Assembly (NCBI GenBank): GCA_017646225.1
Contig: JAGCMZ010000062.1
Span: 1 to 13,623, forward strand
DNA: 13,623 nucleotides
From: Paludibacteraceae bacterium
Lineage (GTDB): Bacteria; Bacteroidota; Bacteroidia; Bacteroidales; Paludibacteraceae
Direction of reading: 5' to 3'
The position numbers and the translations under genes are program-made. Of this stretch, positions 1-7,785 are shown piece after piece (within the stretch, counting starts at the first letter, position 1; each line of letters begins with the position of its first letter). The notes under the pieces are model-generated. The model did not search any database, had not been told where the DNA came from, and saw only the letters and a list, made by a program, of their open reading frames with translations.

Positions 1-708
1 CACATCAGGACGCTCGCACATACCATAAAACGACATCAAACCACCCATGCTCGAGCCCATAATGGCCGTATTATCCCTATCGGGCAAGGTAGAAAAGATG
101 CTATCCACCATAGGTTTAATGGTATTAACAATCATATCGACGTATTCATCGCCTCTAATTTCTTTGTTGCAATAGCTTTCAAAACCTGTAGTGCTGTATT
201 TTTCGGTATCAAAGTACTCGGTTGGCACTTTTTCGGGCATTAAATCGCAGATTCTTGAATTATCGATGCTATGAATACCCACAGCAATAAAAGGCTTGAT
301 TTTACCTTCCTCTATCAGCTTGCCGCCTACCTCGTCAATTTCCCAGGCTTGTTTGTTCCACGACGATTTTTTATCGTATAAATTTTGCCCGTCGTGCATG
401 TAAACAACGGGGTATTTTTCATCCAAATTGTACCCTTCGGGCGTCCAAATATCCAGGTAAACGGTACTACCAAAGTTTTCGTCTTTTACTTTGGTTCTGT
501 AAAGGGTACCCGTAGTAACCTCTTTGGACGATTTAGGCAAATCGTGCACGCGTGTATCTTCTTCTTTTTCAGGCTCATCGGGCGTAACATCGGGTTTTGT
601 TTGCTCGTTATCGGGTTGCTCGGGCAAAGTGGGTTCATCCCCTTGTTGATTATCCGAACAACTGGCCATCAACACAGCCATGCTAAGTAGTAAAAGGATC
701 TTTTTCAT
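1..708 (-). CDS. Putative lipoprotein esterase, esterase D / enterochelin-esterase-like alpha/beta hydrolase (3' end outside window)
   Basis: The first 236 residues are visible with no stop; the C-terminus lies beyond base 1. The start at 708 opens a lipoprotein signal peptide with a hydrophobic core and lipobox MASC, Cys17 being the predicted lipidated residue. An acidic, Pro-rich linker follows (about 20-55), then the hydrolase fold with YMHDGQNLYD (about 107-116) and the nucleophile elbow GSSMGG (218-223, Ser220). This arrangement is typical of the esterase D family (PF00756), which includes enterochelin, acetylxylan and feruloyl esterases. The catalytic Asp and His would be off-window. 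I infer an ester hydrolase tethered to the cell envelope, perhaps acting on acylated polysaccharide; the substrate cannot be read from the sequence. It diverges from the beta-barrel gene at 785 and has its own -7 box at 752-759. Confidence 0.85.
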   Translation of the reverse strand, partial: MKKILLLLSMAVLMASCSDNQQGDEPTLPEQPDNEQTKPDVTPDEPEKEEDTRVHDLPKSSKEVTTGTLYRTKVKDENFGSTVYLDIWTPEGYNLDEKYPVVYMHDGQNLYDKKSSWNKQAWEIDEVGGKLIEEGKIKPFIAVGIHSIDNSRICDLMPEKVPTEYFDTEKYSTTGFESYCNKEIRGDEYVDMIVNTIKPMVDSIFSTLPDRDNTAIMGSSMGGLMSFYGMCERPDV

Positions 709-751
709 AATGGATTTAATACGGTTGTAATTTGATTGCGTTGTTATGTTA

Positions 752-759
752 CAAATATA
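752..759 (-). promoter_or_regulatory. Bacteroidota -7 box for the esterase gene
   Basis: On the minus strand 759-752 reads TATATTTG, an exact TAnnTTTG match. A TTG at 783-781 lies 21 bases upstream, as expected for the -33 element. Transcription would start near 746, leaving a leader of about 38 bases before the ATG at 708. Confidence 0.6.
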
Positions 760-772
760 GTAATATTATTAT

Positions 773-780
773 TAACTTTG
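773..780 (+). promoter_or_regulatory. Bacteroidota -7 box for the beta-barrel gene, almost touching its start codon
   Basis: TAACTTTG at 773-780 matches TAnnTTTG exactly and is followed by CAAC and then the ATG at 785. The -33 element is poor (GTTA around 748-751). With usual spacing, transcription would begin at or within a few bases of the ATG, giving a leaderless or near-leaderless mRNA. The box overlaps the -33 region of the opposite promoter, so the two may interfere. Confidence 0.5.
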
Positions 781-784
781 CAAC

Positions 785-1501
785 ATGAAAAAAATCACCA
801 CCCTCCTACTCTGCTTTTTACTGGCTACCAGCGTTATGGCGCAACTAAAAAAAAGTCGCCTTGGTAGTAATAGTAATCAGCATATTACTTTAGGCATTGG
901 TGCCTCGTACCCTGTTTTTGACTGCAAAGGTGCTATCGGTGGCGCAGCCAACGCATCGTATACCTACTATTTTATGCCCCGATTGGGGTTAAGAGGCGAG
1001 TTGGGATATGCATATTTAAGGTATGAACCACTCGTTTCGAGCTCAGGGACCGAAATAGACGGTCTTCACGCAGGCGATATCAGCGCACAAGTGGTATTTA
1101 ATTACTTTATAGACAAAGGTAGCCGACACGAAAACAACAGCGGCAGTTTTATTCCCGAAAGAGCCTACCTATTTGGTGGTGTAGGTTGCTTTTTGTACGA
1201 TGCCCATCCTACAGGTAGAACCGTAGGTATTCACGCTAGTTTTCCTATTGGAACAGGCGTTGCATGGAGCGTAGGGTCTAATTGGGCCATCGGACTAGAT
1301 GCTACTTGGCGTTTTACATTAACCGACGATATGGATGCCATTACTCCCGAGCAATTTATGCCCGACTGCTATGCTACCCTTTGCTTATCGGTTACCTATA
1401 AGATACCCAAACAACGCATTGGCAGTAGAGAAACACGTATTCGCACCCAACGCAACAAGGCTTGTGACCCACGCAAAGGATGCGATTATACGTTCTTTTA
1501 G
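785..1501 (+). CDS. Outer-membrane beta-barrel protein, function unknown (238 aa)
   Basis: A Sec signal peptide covers about residues 1-19, with a cleavage-like motif ending VMAQ. The mature part alternates short aromatic/Gly-rich strands with polar loops, for example ITLGIGASYPVF, ASYTYYFMPRLGLRGELGY, QVVFNYFI and YLFGGVGCFLYD. This is the pattern of a small eight-stranded OmpA/OmpW-like barrel (outer-membrane beta-barrel families such as PF13505). The barrel appears to end with ATLCLSVTYKIP near 205-216. A basic tail of about 25 residues follows, ending in CDYTFF, which is unusual because such proteins often stop just after the last strand. There are two Cys in the tail. No enzymatic motif is seen. 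Only one start is credible, since the next Met falls at the end of the signal peptide. The gene is monocistronic, between its promoter and the tRNA. Confidence 0.75.
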   Translation: MKKITTLLLCFLLATSVMAQLKKSRLGSNSNQHITLGIGASYPVFDCKGAIGGAANASYTYYFMPRLGLRGELGYAYLRYEPLVSSSGTEIDGLHAGDISAQVVFNYFIDKGSRHENNSGSFIPERAYLFGGVGCFLYDAHPTGRTVGIHASFPIGTGVAWSVGSNWAIGLDATWRFTLTDDMDAITPEQFMPDCYATLCLSVTYKIPKQRIGSRETRIRTQRNKACDPRKGCDYTFF

Positions 1502-1561
1502 TTAGTATTTAGTACAAGTATAAAGCTTTGGCGATTTATTTGATTTTTTTGTAAAAAAGAT

Positions 1562-1592
1562 TTTCTTATATCAATTTCTTGTACTATATTTG
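1562..1592 (+). promoter_or_regulatory. Promoter of tRNA-Ser
   Basis: The -7 box TATATTTG at 1585-1592 is an exact TAnnTTTG match, 11 bases before the mature tRNA 5' end. TTTC at 1562-1565 lies 19 bases upstream and could be the -33 element. Confidence 0.6.
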
Positions 1593-1603
1593 CACTCGCA
1601 TTC

Positions 1604-1690
1604 GGAAGGATGGGTGAGTGGCTGAAACCACCAGTTTGCTAAACTGACGTACGGGTCACCGTACCGGGGGTTCGAATCCCCCTCCTTCCG
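1604..1690 (+). tRNA. tRNA-Ser (anticodon GCU), reads AGC and AGU
   Basis: The acceptor stem pairs GGAAGGA (1604-1610) with TCCTTCC (1683-1689), with discriminator G1690. The anticodon loop TTGCTAA (1636-1642) carries GCT at 1638-1640. A long variable arm typical of class II tRNAs pairs GTACGG with CCGTAC around 1649-1664. The T arm is GGGGG-TTCGAAT-CCCCC. CCA is not encoded (CAA follows), so it must be added after transcription. The length of 87 bases is normal for tRNA-Ser. It is transcribed alone, with its own promoter and terminator. Confidence 0.96.
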
Positions 1691-1710
1691 CAATCAAATT
1701 TTTAATATGG

Positions 1711-1740
1711 AAGACAGCAACGTAGGTTGCTGTCTTTTTT
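1711..1740 (+). terminator. Rho-independent terminator of tRNA-Ser
   Basis: AAGACAGCAAC (1711-1721) pairs with GTTGCTGTCTT (1726-1736) over 11 bp around a GTAG loop, and a T run follows. It lies 20 bases past the tRNA. Confidence 0.85.
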
Positions 1741-1791
1741 GTTTTGTATACAAGGACTGAAAGTTCACTTGCAAGGACTTGAATACAAAAC
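1741..1791. repeat. Inverted repeat with internal CAAGGACT copies
   Basis: Nine-base arms GTTTTGTAT (1741-1749) and ATACAAAAC (1783-1791) enclose 33 bases in which CAAGGACT occurs twice (1751-1758 and 1772-1779). TTGCAAGGA at 1769-1777 is the same nonamer that opens both 58-bp units at 1845 and 1903, so this may be a decayed member of that family. Confidence 0.4.
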
Positions 1792-1824
1792 AAAAAAAAA
1801 TAAGATATACCACAGTATATCTTA
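1792..1824 (-). terminator. Terminator of the leftward amidase-GT-mltG operon
   Basis: On the minus strand TAAGATATAC (1824-1815) pairs with GTATATCTTA (1810-1801) over 10 bp with a four-base loop. A run of nine T (1800-1792) follows. It lies about 140 bases past the mltG stop; the REP-like units are in between and would form part of the mRNA 3' end. Confidence 0.7.
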
Positions 1825-1844
1825 TCCATATTAAAAATTTGCTA

Positions 1845-1960
1845 TTGCAAGGACGCCTCCGGCAGGACTGGGGATCTTTGAGCGAAGCGAAAAAATCCCC
1901 CATTGCAAGGATCCCCGCAGGAGCGAGGGGATCACGGAGCGAAGCGACGTAATCCCCCTA
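1845..1960. repeat. Two tandem 58-bp REP-like palindromic units
   Basis: Unit one is 1845-1902 and unit two is 1903-1960; both are 58 bp. Each begins TTGCAAGGA, contains GGGGATC, then GAGCGAAGCGA, and ends AATCCCCC. GGGGAT pairs with ATCCCC within each unit. Unit two also pairs GATCCCC with GGGGATC. Units with this GAGCGAAGCGA / AATCCCCC pattern resemble small palindromic intergenic repeats seen in many bacterial genomes. They begin immediately after the mltG stop codon. There is no open frame and there are no spacers, so this is not CRISPR. Confidence 0.65.
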
Positions 1961-1963
1961 CTA

Positions 1964-3064
1964 CTATCTTACTTTTTCTGCTTCGGCCTTTGCCTTGGCT
2001 TCTGCCTCTGCTTTTTCTCTAGCTTTCTTTTCGCGTATCCAAATAGTAATGGCTTTTTGATAAGCCCTGGCATTGCGCAAATGTTCGGTATACGTTACAG
2101 CAAAATTATGCGTACCCGAGAAATCGGCCTTTGCACAAAAATAAATGTAATTGTGACTAACGTAATTCAACACTGCATCTATCGAATTGTTAGTAGGAAT
2201 ACGAATAGGACCAGGAGGCAATCCTGGACACACATACGTATTGTACGGAGATTTAATTTGGATGTGTTTTTTTAGGATTCGATTTAGCGTAAAATCGCCT
2301 ACAGCAAAGCGAGCCGTAGGGTCTGCTTGCAACGGCATTTTGATGCGCAAGCGATTCAAATACACACCGGCAATCTTACGACGATCTTCGTAATCGTTAC
2401 TCTCCTCTTCTACTATCGATGCCAAAATATGAATGTCTTTCAAGCTCAAACCTAGTTTCTTGGCTTTTTCCAAACGTTCTTCGTTCCAAAAACGATGACG
2501 CGCATCCAAAACACAGGCTTCTACCTCTTTGGCACTGGCACACCATTGAATGGTGGTGTCAAAACGCACAAATAAGGCCAACGAACTTTCTTGGTCCAAA
2601 CCATACTTTTGCAACAGCGTATCGGCCAAAAACACATCGGCAAGCGAAGCCGAGTCAATCGCCAACTGATCTGACAATTTTTTGGCTACAACGGGGGTAT
2701 AACGCGTTAATTTTAGCTGCAATTTTCCCTTATTGCTAAGTCCGTATGCCAAACGATTTACAAATACTCGGTTAGGCAAATTAGGTTCCAAATCGTACTT
2801 ACCGCACTGTGGCACCTCTTTTTCTAGGTACTTGATGCACATTTTCAAATCGTCTATAGACGAAATCCACCCATTGGTATCCAATTGTTCAATAACATCG
2901 TCCCAAGTATCATCTGCCCTTACATAAAGGTACTTATAGGTAGGCGATTCGGGATTGGCATTGATATTGGCTGCCATAAAAACCCTATATGCATAATAAC
3001 CAACTGCAGCACAAACCGCCAACAACACCAGAACTACGCTGATAATAATGATCTTTTTTTTCAT
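1964..3064 (-). CDS. mltG: Endolytic murein transglycosylase MltG (YceG family)
   Basis: MltG cleaves nascent peptidoglycan glycan strands inside the chain at the outer face of the inner membrane, and is thought to set strand length by terminating synthesis. The 366-residue protein has an N-terminal membrane anchor (about 4-28) followed by a periplasmic part. The YceG signature is clear: LASIVEEE with the likely catalytic Glu219, YLNRLRIKMPLQADPT (about 235-250), YNTYVCPGLPPGPI (274-287) and a C-terminal YFCAKADFSGTHNF strand. The length is normal for the family. The C-terminus ends in a Lys/Glu/Ala-rich tail (about 346-366) predicted to form a charged helix. It is the last gene of the operon, starting 9 bases after the glycosyltransferase stop, and the REP-like units and terminator follow. 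The start at 3064 fits the Lys-rich anchor. Confidence 0.92.
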   Translation of the reverse strand: MKKKIIIISVVLVLLAVCAAVGYYAYRVFMAANINANPESPTYKYLYVRADDTWDDVIEQLDTNGWISSIDDLKMCIKYLEKEVPQCGKYDLEPNLPNRVFVNRLAYGLSNKGKLQLKLTRYTPVVAKKLSDQLAIDSASLADVFLADTLLQKYGLDQESSLALFVRFDTTIQWCASAKEVEACVLDARHRFWNEERLEKAKKLGLSLKDIHILASIVEEESNDYEDRRKIAGVYLNRLRIKMPLQADPTARFAVGDFTLNRILKKHIQIKSPYNTYVCPGLPPGPIRIPTNNSIDAVLNYVSHNYIYFCAKADFSGTHNFAVTYTEHLRNARAYQKAITIWIREKKAREKAEAEAKAKAEAEKVR

Positions 3065-3073
3065 GGTTGCTTT

Positions 3074-4462
3074 CTACTCAATATTCATTTGCAAACGCGC
3101 TGCCATTTCGATGGTACGCAATTTATCCTTATAGAAATTGTTGGCATTTACTTTGTCGATGGCAAGGGCTGCGTCTGAATTACCTTCCCAACGACGGCAT
3201 AGATAAAGGGAGTTGTACAAGCGACCAATTTGGTACTCGCGGCTAAAACGAAGCCCCAAAGCATAGTCTTCGCCATAACTTACGTTGGGTACACCGTACT
3301 CGCGCAACAGCGGAGTAAAGAAAGCACGTGGAGCGCCCAATCCATTGATGCGAAGAGCATTATTTCTACCATTCTCTGGAGTCCATTCGGCATGATCAAT
3401 TAACCCAGGAGGCAATACTTCCAAATCAAAATTGGTCATGGTATATGAACCTATCAGCATGGCGCAGTTTTGCGCATAAAATGCCTCAACAATTTGAGTT
3501 AAAACGGTTTCGTCTTGGTACAAATCATCGCTATCTAGTTGCACAGCAAACTTGCCACAAGCAGCGTTGTTCACTCCTTCCATCCAGCAACCGCCAATGC
3601 CCAATTGGGTAGATGCGGGAATGATGTGCACCAATCTACTATCCTTGGCAGCCATCTCTTGCAACAACTCGGTGGTACCATCGGTAGAATGATTGTCAAT
3701 AACAATTACATTAAAAGGGAACGATGTTTTTTGCGACAAGGCAGAATTTACCGCATCGGCCACGGTTTTAACTCGGTTGCGCACCGGAATAATAACCGAC
3801 GCCTCGTTGGCAAAAGTTTGTCCCGAAAAATCGACATCTTTGAATTGAGGTGCCAAATACACACCCGTCTCTTTTAAATAGGCGGTGCAAGCTTGCTCCA
3901 TTTCTATTTGTACCGCACGGTTGCGTGGGTTTACATAATCAAATTGTTTTTCGCCGCTTTTGCGGGTATCTTCTTCCATTTCGGTATAAAGCACCTCGTC
4001 GATGTGACAAAAATCGGCTATGGTCGATAACGCCAAACGAATAGCATACCATGTAGCATACTGATACGAGTCTATGACTACCTCTTTTACATCATCGATG
4101 CGCACCAATACCAACGAACCAAAATTAAAATCGTCGCGAATGCTACCCATTTGGTATTCGATGGTAGGCACCACGCTGGTTTGACCATTCATTACTTGGT
4201 AGTAGTTGGCATACACCATCGATGCGCCCGTATCGTTTGCCACCGAAACAAAACGTTTCAACGAGGTTTTAGAAAGTTCTAAAGGCGATGTTTTGGTATA
4301 GAGCAACGCATAATCGGTAGCTAGATTTTGTAGCAAAGGCAACAGCGAGGCATCGCCTATGTTTTTGCCCAACACTACGCAGTTATTTACTCCTGCATTT
4401 AAAAATGTTTGTTGCAACGTTTCATCGTGTTGCAATAGTACGGCGGTAACAGTGGGATTCAT
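3074..4462 (-). CDS. Family 2 glycosyltransferase with an extra N-terminal domain (462 aa)
   Basis: The C-terminal half is a GT-A fold: SVIIPVRNR (about 222-230), DNHSTDGT, the metal-binding DSDD (310-313), GED (397-399, probable catalytic acidic residues) and RRWEGNS (423-429). Such enzymes transfer a sugar from a nucleotide donor. There is no signal peptide or membrane segment, so it should act in the cytosol. The first 200 residues are also GT-like: MVYANYYQV resembles the SDD/YxDxY region and SIRDDFNFG the acceptor region. They lack a clear DxD and may be a degenerate second GT domain. An in-frame ATG at 4528 would overlap the amidase gene; I prefer 4462, 10 bases after the amidase stop and with an A-rich leader. 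Donor and acceptor are unknown. Being between an amidase and MltG, it may work on an envelope glycan. Confidence 0.8.
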   Translation of the reverse strand: MNPTVTAVLLQHDETLQQTFLNAGVNNCVVLGKNIGDASLLPLLQNLATDYALLYTKTSPLELSKTSLKRFVSVANDTGASMVYANYYQVMNGQTSVVPTIEYQMGSIRDDFNFGSLVLVRIDDVKEVVIDSYQYATWYAIRLALSTIADFCHIDEVLYTEMEEDTRKSGEKQFDYVNPRNRAVQIEMEQACTAYLKETGVYLAPQFKDVDFSGQTFANEASVIIPVRNRVKTVADAVNSALSQKTSFPFNVIVIDNHSTDGTTELLQEMAAKDSRLVHIIPASTQLGIGGCWMEGVNNAACGKFAVQLDSDDLYQDETVLTQIVEAFYAQNCAMLIGSYTMTNFDLEVLPPGLIDHAEWTPENGRNNALRINGLGAPRAFFTPLLREYGVPNVSYGEDYALGLRFSREYQIGRLYNSLYLCRRWEGNSDAALAIDKVNANNFYKDKLRTIEMAARLQMNIE

Positions 4463-4472
4463 AATTATACGG

Positions 4473-7211
4473 TTATTTTCTTGATCTTCTTTTGCTTGAT
4501 TTAACAACGACGGGTGGTTCCAGTGCATCTAAGAATAATTTCATTACGTAACGACGCGATTCATCGCCGATGATGCATTCAAACGGAAATCCTGCTACTA
4601 TAATAGGTAACTTGTTACCCACTTTGACTGCGGCAGGCAACTGAGAGTCGGTGTAATACAAAATACATTCTCCGTCGGCATCTACTGGCATTATCGACTG
4701 CAAGTTTTGTACAAAATATTGCTTTGTATTGGGCCACCTTTGCAAATTGTAATGCCAGTTTTGTTTGGGCGAGTACACCACTCCATTCTGTGTAGCAACA
4801 TCCTGCTGTAACGTATAGCGCAACCCTTTTTCTATAAACACATCCGATCGATTAGACGATGCAACGTATGCCCCCGATATCAACAATTTGGCTTTGGGTT
4901 GTTGTGCATAATCGAACAATGCTGTTTGCAAATCGACAGGGTACAATTCAAACAACGGCGTATCCTTTTGTTCGCCCAAAATAACGTCCACAACCTGAAA
5001 ATCTTTCAGCTGAACGGCTTTATTCATAACCGCCTGCTTACTGCACGACGAAAACGAATATTTATTATCGCGCATGGCTTTACCATGCAAATAAGGATAG
5101 TAGAAGGCATTGCCCTGAATTACCATGGCAGTATCTCGATGCGAAGCACCCGAACCAGGATTAGCATCGGTTTGATATGGCTGATTTTGATTGTATTCGT
5201 ATTGATGTCCTACAAACGACATATCATAATGATAAGGAACACCATAATCCAGTTGATGCACAAAACCTGCCTCGGTTTCGGTAACATAATAATGAGGGGT
5301 TGCCACCCTATCAAAGGCATTCACAATCAAGGCCTCTCCCACTGGTTTGGCTACCTGACAAACCGACAACTCTTCTGAAGGGAAACTTTCGCCACCGGAA
5401 TTAACCGCAGCCACTTTGTAGCGGTACAACACATCTTTTTCGATGGGCAAGGTGCACGATGTACCTTTTACCAGCACCCCGTTATCAAAACTTCCATCTT
5501 CTTTACGTGTATACACTTTGTAGGCCGTTGGGAAGGCAGTAGGTTCTAATTTATCGAATGTAGGTTGCCAATTCAACACCACGGAGTCTTTCTTTAACAA
5601 AGCCGAGAATTGCGTAATAGGAAGCGGTTGAACCACATAACCTGTTTTGTACAGTTCCGACATATAACGCAACGTGGCCTTATAAACCGCCCTTGCCATT
5701 ACAAATTGAAAGGCAGGATGATGCGCATAACGCATATCGGCAAAATTTTGATGCGACAATAATTCCACAATAACCGATGGTACAACGGGGATACGCGTTT
5801 CTACATAGCTACGATGCCAAATACCCCTGGCAGGCCATTCATTCTGAAAAGTGCCACGCAAATCGGATACAATTTGCGACAACATATAATTGGCCAAATC
5901 GTTACTAGCCAATTGACTGTATCCTGTAGGCGCCTTGTTATCGGTGGTGCATACAATCAATGTCCCTATCAGTTTATCGGGATCATCTACCCCTGCATCG
6001 GTATGTATAGCCAACGACAAATCGAGCGGAATACCCACTCCTTGGCCTTTTGGGTGCACAACAGATCCGCCACACAAATAGTTGGTCCACTTGGCTCGGC
6101 TGTAAAGATCGTCGTAATAATCGTTGTCATTTTCGGGTTTCTGGCGGTATAAAATACTATCGGGCGCACCAAATTGACGCAAATAATACACAGCAGCGTC
6201 TACGTATGCGGGCAAATTATCATCCAAAACACTGCATCCACCACCTACGTACACCCTAGAAATATTCCATTCCTTTTTATCGACCGTATTATAAAACTTA
6301 ATCTGAATATTGTCTTTAATATACAAGGGATCTAAATACAACCAAGTATCACCACCCAACGTGGTATTGATTTGGTAGTTGGTAGTAACACCACCATGCA
6401 ACACATCGCACTGCACTTGTTTGGCCTTGCAACCTGTAGGATATGCTATACGCACCCAATAGGTATCGGGGCTTGTGATGTTTCCTTTAAAAATGAGAGT
6501 ATCCGAAATTTGTTGAGGCGTTGAGTCGTTGAGTCGTTTAGATGGGGATAACTCCACTCCTTCGCTATGCCAATCGCGCTCGCGTGGCATATACACCTCA
6601 GCCCCAGCACTACGCAACATTGGGAGCAAATAGTTCATTACAATTTGCGTGCTTAACAAGTCTTCTACTGTTCCATAAAGCGACGGACGTTGCCACCTGG
6701 GAATTGCTTTGTACTTGTCGTAGTAAAGGCCATGGCTGTTCCACAAAGCAATATTGCGGTTTTGAAGGCCTTGCGAAGGTTGCCAAGGATTGGACAAATT
6801 TTTACGAGCCACTATCCCCGTTTTATAGGGAACATAGCGACTTTTGTCTTTATCGCTCTCTTTACGAAGATAATTGTGAATAAATTCTTGAATGGGATGC
6901 TTGCGGCTTTCAATGGTCAGTTCCATCTCTTGGTATTCCTCTGGCAATTGAGCACGAAGTGAATCGGTAATATCGGCCACAATACTATCCGTCATGGGTA
7001 TATTCGATAGATGCTCGCTCACCTTGATGGTGCATTTATCGTCATCGATGGTCATGGACTCAATTTTAAACTTGTTTGTTATGTTATTAATGGTCCCTGC
7101 CCGATACTCAAAACGTTTAATAGGCAAAGGACGCAATCTTGTGGGTTTGGCATAGGCCTCAAAGCCCACCAAACACAGCAACATCGTTAGTATAAAAAAT
7201 CGCCTAATCAT
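4473..7211 (-). CDS. Exported N-acetylmuramoyl-L-alanine amidase with golvesin-like insert, FN3 domain and C-terminal extension (912 aa)
   Basis: The signal peptide covers residues 1-21 (ends EAYA). An Amidase_3-type zinc site can be followed: His161 in ALWNSHG, Glu183 in YGTVED, His403 in LAIHTDAG, and the catalytic Glu483 in [10 protein letters not shown]. The reaction would be release of stem peptides from MurNAc in the periplasm. A golvesin/xanthan-lyase-C-like beta domain is inserted between the second and third metal ligands (about 250-325, YWVRIAYP to RVYVGGG). A fibronectin type III domain follows (about 535-619, AYKVYTR to [13 protein letters not shown]). The last 290 residues have no motif I can name. 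Some annotations call such proteins xanthan lyase; I regard amidase as better supported. The upstream ATG at 7262 is rejected because it precedes the promoter and would bury the signal peptide. First gene of the operon. Confidence 0.8.
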   Translation of the reverse strand: MIRRFFILTMLLCLVGFEAYAKPTRLRPLPIKRFEYRAGTINNITNKFKIESMTIDDDKCTIKVSEHLSNIPMTDSIVADITDSLRAQLPEEYQEMELTIESRKHPIQEFIHNYLRKESDKDKSRYVPYKTGIVARKNLSNPWQPSQGLQNRNIALWNSHGLYYDKYKAIPRWQRPSLYGTVEDLLSTQIVMNYLLPMLRSAGAEVYMPRERDWHSEGVELSPSKRLNDSTPQQISDTLIFKGNITSPDTYWVRIAYPTGCKAKQVQCDVLHGGVTTNYQINTTLGGDTWLYLDPLYIKDNIQIKFYNTVDKKEWNISRVYVGGGCSVLDDNLPAYVDAAVYYLRQFGAPDSILYRQKPENDNDYYDDLYSRAKWTNYLCGGSVVHPKGQGVGIPLDLSLAIHTDAGVDDPDKLIGTLIVCTTDNKAPTGYSQLASNDLANYMLSQIVSDLRGTFQNEWPARGIWHRSYVETRIPVVPSVIVELLSHQNFADMRYAHHPAFQFVMARAVYKATLRYMSELYKTGYVVQPLPITQFSALLKKDSVVLNWQPTFDKLEPTAFPTAYKVYTRKEDGSFDNGVLVKGTSCTLPIEKDVLYRYKVAAVNSGGESFPSEELSVCQVAKPVGEALIVNAFDRVATPHYYVTETEAGFVHQLDYGVPYHYDMSFVGHQYEYNQNQPYQTDANPGSGASHRDTAMVIQGNAFYYPYLHGKAMRDNKYSFSSCSKQAVMNKAVQLKDFQVVDVILGEQKDTPLFELYPVDLQTALFDYAQQPKAKLLISGAYVASSNRSDVFIEKGLRYTLQQDVATQNGVVYSPKQNWHYNLQRWPNTKQYFVQNLQSIMPVDADGECILYYTDSQLPAAVKVGNKLPIIVAGFPFECIIGDESRRYVMKLFLDALEPPVVVKSSKRRSRK

Positions 7212-7229
7212 CGATTGAAATTCAAAGAC

Positions 7230-7237
7230 CAAATGTA
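7230..7237 (-). promoter_or_regulatory. -7 box of the amidase-GT-mltG operon
   Basis: The minus strand 7237-7230 reads TACATTTG, an exact TAnnTTTG match 18 bases before the ATG at 7211. No good -33 element is present at the usual spacing (a TTTG lies only 12 bases away). The leader would be about 12 bases. This decides in favour of the 7211 start. Confidence 0.55.
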
Positions 7238-7263
7238 CAATTTTTTTTACAAACAACCACACA

Positions 7264-7308
7264 GAAAAAAAACAAAAAGACTGCCAAAATAATTTTTGAC
7301 AGTCTTTT
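7264..7308 (-). terminator. Terminator of the DUF4491 gene, duplicated at 12475-12506
   Basis: AAAAGACTG (minus 7308-7300) pairs with CAGTCTTTT (7283-7275). One mismatch and a further five pairs (CAAAA with TTTTG) close a four-base loop. On the minus strand a long T-rich run follows. The hairpin and the 20 bases up to the stop codon recur at 12475-12529. Confidence 0.8.
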
Positions 7309-7328
7309 CTATAATCAATTTAACAATC

Positions 7329-7613
7329 CTATTTATGTCCAGGTCCTTTGGGGAACCAGCCCTTTTCTACCCTTTTGTGTTGCTGAAATATTTCTAAAAT
7401 ACTCCAAAAAGACGAAAACGCCACTACACCTAATATTATAGAGAGAATCAAATCGGCCACACACATAGAGCCCACCATAAAAGCAATACCTATTATCAAA
7501 AACAGCCACCAGCTTTTTATGCCCCAATAATACTCCGCTTTAATTACCAACGGATGAAACAATCCGATTACCAAAAAAGTAACCAATCCTACTATCAATC
7601 CTGTTATATTCAT
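7329..7613 (-). CDS. DUF4491-like small membrane protein (94 aa)
   Basis: This is a short hydrophobic protein with about three membrane segments: residues 5-20 (IVGLVTFLVIGLFHP), 35-50 (WWLFLIIGIAFMVGS) and 53-75. The end is basic, RVEKGWFPKGPGHK. The N-terminal GLIVGLVTFLVIGLFHPLV with IKAEYYWG and the C-terminal RVEKGWFP are the pattern I recall for DUF4491, a family found mainly in Bacteroidota with no known function. It is transcribed alone, leftward, from a promoter at 7678-7707 shared with the divergent secreted protein gene. The leader is about 58 bases. No catalytic or metal-binding motif is evident. Confidence 0.75.
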   Translation of the reverse strand: MNITGLIVGLVTFLVIGLFHPLVIKAEYYWGIKSWWLFLIIGIAFMVGSMCVADLILSIILGVVAFSSFWSILEIFQQHKRVEKGWFPKGPGHK

Positions 7614-7677
7614 CGAAAGTTAATTTTGTATACTTAATTCATACTACACATTTCTTGTCGAATAAATGAGTTCATTG

Positions 7678-7707
7678 CAAAAATACAAACATTTTAGTGG
7701 ATACAAA
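7678..7707 (-). promoter_or_regulatory. Leftward promoter for the DUF4491 gene
   Basis: On the minus strand TTTG (7707-7704), 18 bases, then TATTTTTG (7685-7678) gives an almost ideal Bacteroidota -33/-7 pair. The expected start is near 7671. Confidence 0.7.
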
Positions 7708-7719
7708 ACAATATTTTAT

Positions 7720-7727
7720 TACTTTTG
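7720..7727 (+). promoter_or_regulatory. Rightward -7 box for the secreted protein gene
   Basis: TACTTTTG at 7720-7727 matches TAnnTTTG. A TTTAG at 7693-7697 is a weak -33 candidate. Transcription would start near 7733, about 53 bases before the ATG at 7786. In the right-hand copy the box is TACATTTA, having lost the final G. Confidence 0.5.
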
Positions 7728-7785
7728 TAGTATTGGTTTTATTGCTAAACTAGCAGGCAAAAAATACACATTAATTTATTATACT

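Larger units (their letters stand above)
7673..7756. repeat. Bidirectional promoter block, left copy (repeats at 12964-13027)
   Basis: Bases 7673-7727 match 12964-13018 at about 51 of 55 positions. Weaker similarity, with an 18-20 base gap, continues to a shared CTAGCAG (7750-7756 and 13021-13027). The block holds a leftward and a rightward promoter. Confidence 0.8.

Noticed and set aside
385..690. Open frame of 101 codons on the plus strand
   Set aside because: It is antisense to the esterase, whose signal peptide, lipobox and nucleophile motif are clear; the translation resembles nothing.
1694..1903. Open frame of 69 codons on the minus strand between tRNA-Ser and mltG
   Set aside because: It runs through two terminators and the REP-like units; composition follows the repeats and no start signal is seen.
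1845..1960. CRISPR array
   Set aside because: Only two units, directly abutting, with no spacers and with internal palindromes of differing sequence.
4463..4528. Longer N-terminus for the glycosyltransferase
   Set aside because: It would overlap the amidase by 56 bases and adds 22 unconserved-looking residues; the ATG at 4462 has normal spacing.
5814..6259. Overlapping plus- and minus-strand frames inside the amidase gene
   Set aside because: Shadows of the long minus-strand frame, which has consistent domains on both sides of this stretch.
7666..7785. Upstream start for the secreted protein
   Set aside because: The 40 extra residues are translated from the promoter block, and the real signal peptide begins at 7786.
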